Shown here one piece after another: positions 5,942-8,977 of a stretch of 8,977 bases of DNA. This DNA comes from Bacteroidia bacterium (GTDB lineage: Bacteria > Bacteroidota > Bacteroidia > Chitinophagales > Saprospiraceae): positions 1-8,977 of the forward strand of contig JAUILM010000191.1 of assembly GCA_030432855.1 (NCBI GenBank), written 5' to 3'. Within the stretch, counting starts at the first letter, position 1; every line of letters starts with the position of its first letter. Position numbers and translations under genes: made by a program. Below the pieces are notes generated by a model, which was not told where the DNA came from, did no database searches, and saw only the letters and a program-made list of their open reading frames with translations.

Positions 5942-7360
5942 CTAGGGGATCAAGGAGACCGTCCCCGGAGGATCAAAATTTCTGGCTTCATTATCAATCA
6001 CCAGAACCCAATCATTCCCCCTGAGACGTGTGGCGGGCTTAAAAGATTTAATGCCGTCCATTTCCATTGATCCGATCGCTGTAATCTCACCGGACTTACA
6101 GTCAAACCACCAGGCCTTTCCCTCTCTCCAACCCAGTAATGAGAGATCTAAACGTACTTCCTTACCTGCAGCCAGGTATACCATCAGATAGTCATCGCCC
6201 CGGGTGGCTACATTGTACTCTGTCTCAGCCATATATTCATTCTTGACTATCTGCTGAAAAGGTATTCGATCAAGGAATGGCCGGCTCTCCAGCAGACGGC
6301 GAAAATGAAGCATGTCCCAGGCACCGGGCAAATCAAGATCATCATACCAGTAATGTCTTGCCCAGCGGGTAGGTTTGTGGGCTGGCGCATGCATCTGCCA
6401 TATGTCATGACATCCGTAGGTATGCCCAAATGAGCCACTGAATACAGATTGGTAGGCGGCCTGACGTACATCGGCATCGTCAAACCATCCAAACGTTTGG
6501 TAATCCCAACCTACCGGGAAATGCTCATAGCGTGGCTCTCCATCGAGAACTGGCTTGATCGGAGTCCGTTCATAGTCCGGAATCAACCAACGTATATAAC
6601 AGGCATAGGATCGCTGAGCATGACTGGTCTGCACCATGTTAAAGTCCAACCACTCAGCATTATGAAACCATTGTGATGAACTATGGGCGCCATTAGGATG
6701 GAATGTCATCAAATGATTTTTATCACGGGACTTAACCCCTTCTGCCATGGCCTCATAAATAGGTTGTGTTTCGTCTGTCACCAGTCGATCTGCTCCCATT
6801 AAATAAATAATGTTCGAAAAATCCTTATACCTCTCACCAATAATCTCTCCATAGGCTCTGGCATTATCTACATCAAAAATCTCAGGACCTACACCATGGC
6901 GTTTGTCTACCTTATCACCCCATGTGGGTACCAGACCAATAAACATTCCTTTTTCAGCAGCGCGATTGATGACCCAGTCTACATGTTCAAAATAAGCTTC
7001 ATTAATTTGTGTTGGATCGTAGCCTTTTAGAGGGAGATTTCCTTCCGCATTGGGTACATCCAGTCCCTGAAGCTCCGCAAGAATCACTGCCTGAATCACG
7101 GTAAATCCTTTGGCACGACGATTTTCCAAATACAATTCTACATCATCCTTGCTAAGTCTGTGAAACAACTCCCAGGCCGTATCTCCCAGCCAGAAAAAGG
7201 GTGTTCCATCTTCAAATTCCAAAAACCTTTTATTGTCAGATATTCTCAATTTTCCATGGGATAGATCAAGTGACTTCCCGGTCCATGGAGTTTCCTGTCC
7301 ACTGATATTCAGGGTTGACAGACATAGTAATAGAAATAGCAGTAGCTTGATTTCTTTCAT
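5942..7360 (-). CDS. Exported DUF4038/GH140-type glycoside hydrolase with C-terminal collagen-binding-like domain
   Basis: A 472-residue exported protein. Residues 1-22 are a signal peptide (MKEIKLLLFLLLCLSTL...SGQ). Residues about 37-365 form a TIM-barrel of the DUF4038/'apiosidase-like' type: RFLEFEDGTPFFWLGDTAW (45-63), the helix LENRRAKGFTVIQAVIL, VDWVINRAAEKGMFIGLVPTW (127-147), IIYLMGADR (184-192), PVLDGEPRYEH (270-280) and GHTYGCHDIWQMH (312-324). By analogy with GH140, whose characterised member cleaves apiose linkages in rhamnogalacturonan II, Asp191 is the candidate acid/base and Glu275 the candidate nucleophile. The sugar specificity here is unknown. Residues about 385-458 match the 'putative collagen-binding' C-terminal domain: YLMVYLAAGK, AWWFDCKSGEI and DWVLVIDN. 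It follows the TonB receptor on the same strand after 98 bases. The protein ends in ...TVSLIP, with no T9SS tag, so a periplasmic or Sec-exported location is likely. Confidence 0.87.
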   Translation of the reverse strand: MKEIKLLLFLLLCLSTLNISGQETPWTGKSLDLSHGKLRISDNKRFLEFEDGTPFFWLGDTAWELFHRLSKDDVELYLENRRAKGFTVIQAVILAELQGLDVPNAEGNLPLKGYDPTQINEAYFEHVDWVINRAAEKGMFIGLVPTWGDKVDKRHGVGPEIFDVDNARAYGEIIGERYKDFSNIIYLMGADRLVTDETQPIYEAMAEGVKSRDKNHLMTFHPNGAHSSSQWFHNAEWLDFNMVQTSHAQRSYACYIRWLIPDYERTPIKPVLDGEPRYEHFPVGWDYQTFGWFDDADVRQAAYQSVFSGSFGHTYGCHDIWQMHAPAHKPTRWARHYWYDDLDLPGAWDMLHFRRLLESRPFLDRIPFQQIVKNEYMAETEYNVATRGDDYLMVYLAAGKEVRLDLSLLGWREGKAWWFDCKSGEITAIGSMEMDGIKSFKPATRLRGNDWVLVIDNEARNFDPPGTVSLIP

Positions 7361-7380
7361 TTGGCAACCTGTTTAGTGAC

Positions 7381-7388
7381 CGAAAATA
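7381..7388 (-). promoter_or_regulatory. Weak candidate -7 box for the glycoside hydrolase
   Basis: The minus strand reads TATTTTCG, one base off TAnnTTTG, 20 bases before the ATG at 7360. The best upstream TTG is about 15 bases away, too close for the usual spacing. The site would allow transcription of the hydrolase apart from the receptor gene. It is weak on sequence alone. Confidence 0.2.
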
Positions 7389-7414
7389 GTCAAAATCAAC
7401 TGCCAACACATTGT

Positions 7415-7443
7415 TACCATAAATAATCAAACATTTTATGGTA
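7415..7443. repeat. Perfect 9-bp inverted repeat between the TonB receptor and hydrolase genes
   Basis: TACCATAAA (7415..7423) and TTTATGGTA (7435..7443) pair perfectly around an 11-base loop (7424..7434). The stem starts 15 bases beyond the receptor's stop codon and ends 54 bases before the hydrolase ATG. It has only two G-C pairs and no T-run after it in the minus direction, so it is at best a weak terminator. An operator for a dimeric regulator or an mRNA processing site between the two genes are the alternatives. Confidence 0.5.
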
Positions 7444-7458
7444 TCACAGTATTTACTC

Positions 7459-8977
7459 CTATATATCGACGGACAGTCGGGCAAAGAGACTCCTGCCCAA
7501 TCCCACAGGGACTGAATTACCACTTCCAGAGTGTGCACCTCCTCCATTACCGCCGGAAAGTGTGGTGTTTTGAATATCGAGAATGTTTTTAACTCCCAGG
7601 GTAAGGGACGTATTTTTAACTACTTTCACCATCGCAGAAAGATTAATTAATGTGTATCCATCTATTAATCGTTGACGGGCTATTTCCTCCCCTTGCTCAT
7701 TCAGGTCGGGATAATAAGTGATACTTCGATCATAAGATCGGAGATATGCGGACAACGTTATGTCGGGTTGGGTCAAAGAGTACGTTACGTCTGCGCTGAG
7801 TTCGTTTGTAAAAGTAAATTTATCCACATCCGAAAAAATCTCATACACGGCGTTGTAGTGACCCAGATGTGTAATACTGATACCGGCACTAAAATTATTC
7901 TTTTGTATTCCAGCAGCTAATTTTACTCCTTTTGATTTAAAGAGATCCTGATTGAAGTATGCAAACTTAAAAGTGCTGGTGTCAATAGCTGGCAACACTT
8001 CCCCATTGGGTCCTTCCACAAATTCGTATAATTCGATCTTATCCTCAATATTATTATAGAAGGCGTTGACCTCTGCATTCCAGGAAAATCCGGAGTCAGA
8101 AGATTTACTATAAGCAGCACCCAATTGAAAATTGCGGGACTGCTCAGCAAGCAAGTTTGTATTTCCTACGATAAAGTGATTTATATCGATAAAATTGAAG
8201 AAAAGCTCTTTGAGATCAGGACTTCTAAATCCATATGCGTAGGATCCCCTCATAGCTAAATCATCGCTCAATTGGTATTTCAAATGCAATGAAGGGATGA
8301 TCGGAGTTTCGTATTTAGAATTATCGGCGACACGCAAACCCAATTCCAGATTTAACCGATCCATAGGTTTTAGCCGAGCTGTTCCAAATACGCCAAAGTC
8401 TCGCATACTGGCAAATCCCAGACGATCTTCGCTTTTGTCAACTATACGTTCACCAAAAGCTTCATCACTCCGGTACTCTACGCCCAACATATAGTTAAAG
8501 AAATGATCCCCTACACTGGCCAGGGTGGCCCTTATATTGATGCTTTTAAATAGGGACGTGTCTTGTTCTCCTTCTACTAATAATGTTTCATTTTCATCAA
8601 AGTTCTTTCGGAAGGTATTTTTAGTCCGGTCATACTGATTATAGCCACCTACTATTTTCAGGTGAAACTTTTTGCCCAATTTACCATCGTATGATGAGGC
8701 ATGGTCTACTCGCTCGGTATAATAAAGGTCATCAAAAGAATACGGCTTAAACTGAGGCCTTCGGATATCACCTAAATTATCAACGGTTTCATCGAAATGC
8801 TGAAATCGATAATTGATGAGGCCATCGTTTGACAATCGATATCCCGCAGAACCACCCCACTGCCACTGTTCTTTGGGATTCCACAACGTTGATCTTTGAT
8901 CGGCTATGGGAATTCCTTCGAACCTGTCATACCCCACCCATAGTCGTGTAAGTAAATTATTTACAGGTCTAAATCCC
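7459..8977 (-). CDS. TonB-dependent outer-membrane receptor, C-terminal part (cut by the right edge)
   Basis: The frame is open from the window edge (first full codon 8976..8974) to TAG at 7461..7459, giving 505 residues of beta-barrel. The GTG at 8937 is not a real start: the 13 codons before it continue the same protein (GFRPVNNLLTRLW). The plug domain, TonB box and signal peptide lie outside the window. Evidence for the family is the alternating amphipathic strands, the motif YGFRSPDLKELFF at about 248-260 followed by GNTNLLAEQS, the late segment GVKNILDIQNT, a glycine-rich loop (SGGNGGGAHSGSG), and the closing VPVGLGRSLFARLSVDI. The pattern resembles CirA/BtuB/siderophore- or heme-type receptors more than SusC, and no SusD gene follows. 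The last residue is Ile, where outer-membrane barrels usually end in an aromatic residue. The ligand cannot be told from this part. Confidence 0.88.
   Translation of the reverse strand, partial: GFRPVNNLLTRLWVGYDRFEGIPIADQRSTLWNPKEQWQWGGSAGYRLSNDGLINYRFQHFDETVDNLGDIRRPQFKPYSFDDLYYTERVDHASSYDGKLGKKFHLKIVGGYNQYDRTKNTFRKNFDENETLLVEGEQDTSLFKSINIRATLASVGDHFFNYMLGVEYRSDEAFGERIVDKSEDRLGFASMRDFGVFGTARLKPMDRLNLELGLRVADNSKYETPIIPSLHLKYQLSDDLAMRGSYAYGFRSPDLKELFFNFIDINHFIVGNTNLLAEQSRNFQLGAAYSKSSDSGFSWNAEVNAFYNNIEDKIELYEFVEGPNGEVLPAIDTSTFKFAYFNQDLFKSKGVKLAAGIQKNNFSAGISITHLGHYNAVYEIFSDVDKFTFTNELSADVTYSLTQPDITLSAYLRSYDRSITYYPDLNEQGEEIARQRLIDGYTLINLSAMVKVVKNTSLTLGVKNILDIQNTTLSGGNGGGAHSGSGNSVPVGLGRSLFARLSVDI

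Noticed and set aside
7266..7547. 93-codon minus-strand frame across the receptor-hydrolase gap
   Set aside because: It overlaps both real genes in another frame and shows no family pattern.

Overview
The window looks like a piece of chromosome from a free-living, probably aquatic member of the Bacteroidota. The best evidence is the protein at 3214..5226: it ends in a type IX secretion (T9SS) type A sorting domain and carries SprB-like repeats, both characteristic of that phylum. Supporting evidence is a TonB-dependent receptor next to a DUF4038/GH140-type glycoside hydrolase, an exported S1 sulfatase, moderately AT-rich DNA, weak or absent Shine-Dalgarno sequences, and one good match to the Bacteroidota -7 promoter box TAnnTTTG. 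The genus cannot be named from this sequence.

Layout. Positions 1..5226 are read on the + strand: the 3' end of an unrecognised gene (1..243), a secreted DUF4174 protein (328..765), a DUF429 protein with an RNase H-like fold starting 3 bases later (769..1482), an exported sulfatase (1526..2986), and a large T9SS-secreted protein with two LamG-like domains around two SprB-like repeats (3214..5226). Positions 5235..8977 are read on the - strand: a 5'-truncated SRPBCC remnant (5235..5450), a GH140/DUF4038-type glycoside hydrolase with a C-terminal 'collagen-binding' domain (5942..7360), and the C-terminal 505 residues of a TonB-dependent receptor that runs off the right edge (7459..8977). The two halves converge at about 5230. 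No tRNA, rRNA, CRISPR array or intact mobile element was seen.

Function. Four of the intact genes make envelope or secreted proteins. The sulfatase, the glycoside hydrolase and the LamG protein would suit the use of a complex, possibly sulfated, polysaccharide, with the TonB receptor importing some product or cofactor. This is inference: there is no SusD next to the receptor, and no sulfatase-maturing enzyme or regulator in the window. DUF4174 and DUF429 form a compact pair of unknown purpose.

The least ordinary part is the 488-base stretch 5454..5941. It separates a decayed gene fragment from the hydrolase and holds three copies of a 23-bp sequence at an exact 32-bp period, each with an internal imperfect dyad. 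Also notable are the internal duplication of a LamG-like domain with GWRW and CxCGP signatures, and three inverted repeats between genes. No complete new system is evident; the 32-bp repeat cluster and the duplicated domain are the best leads.
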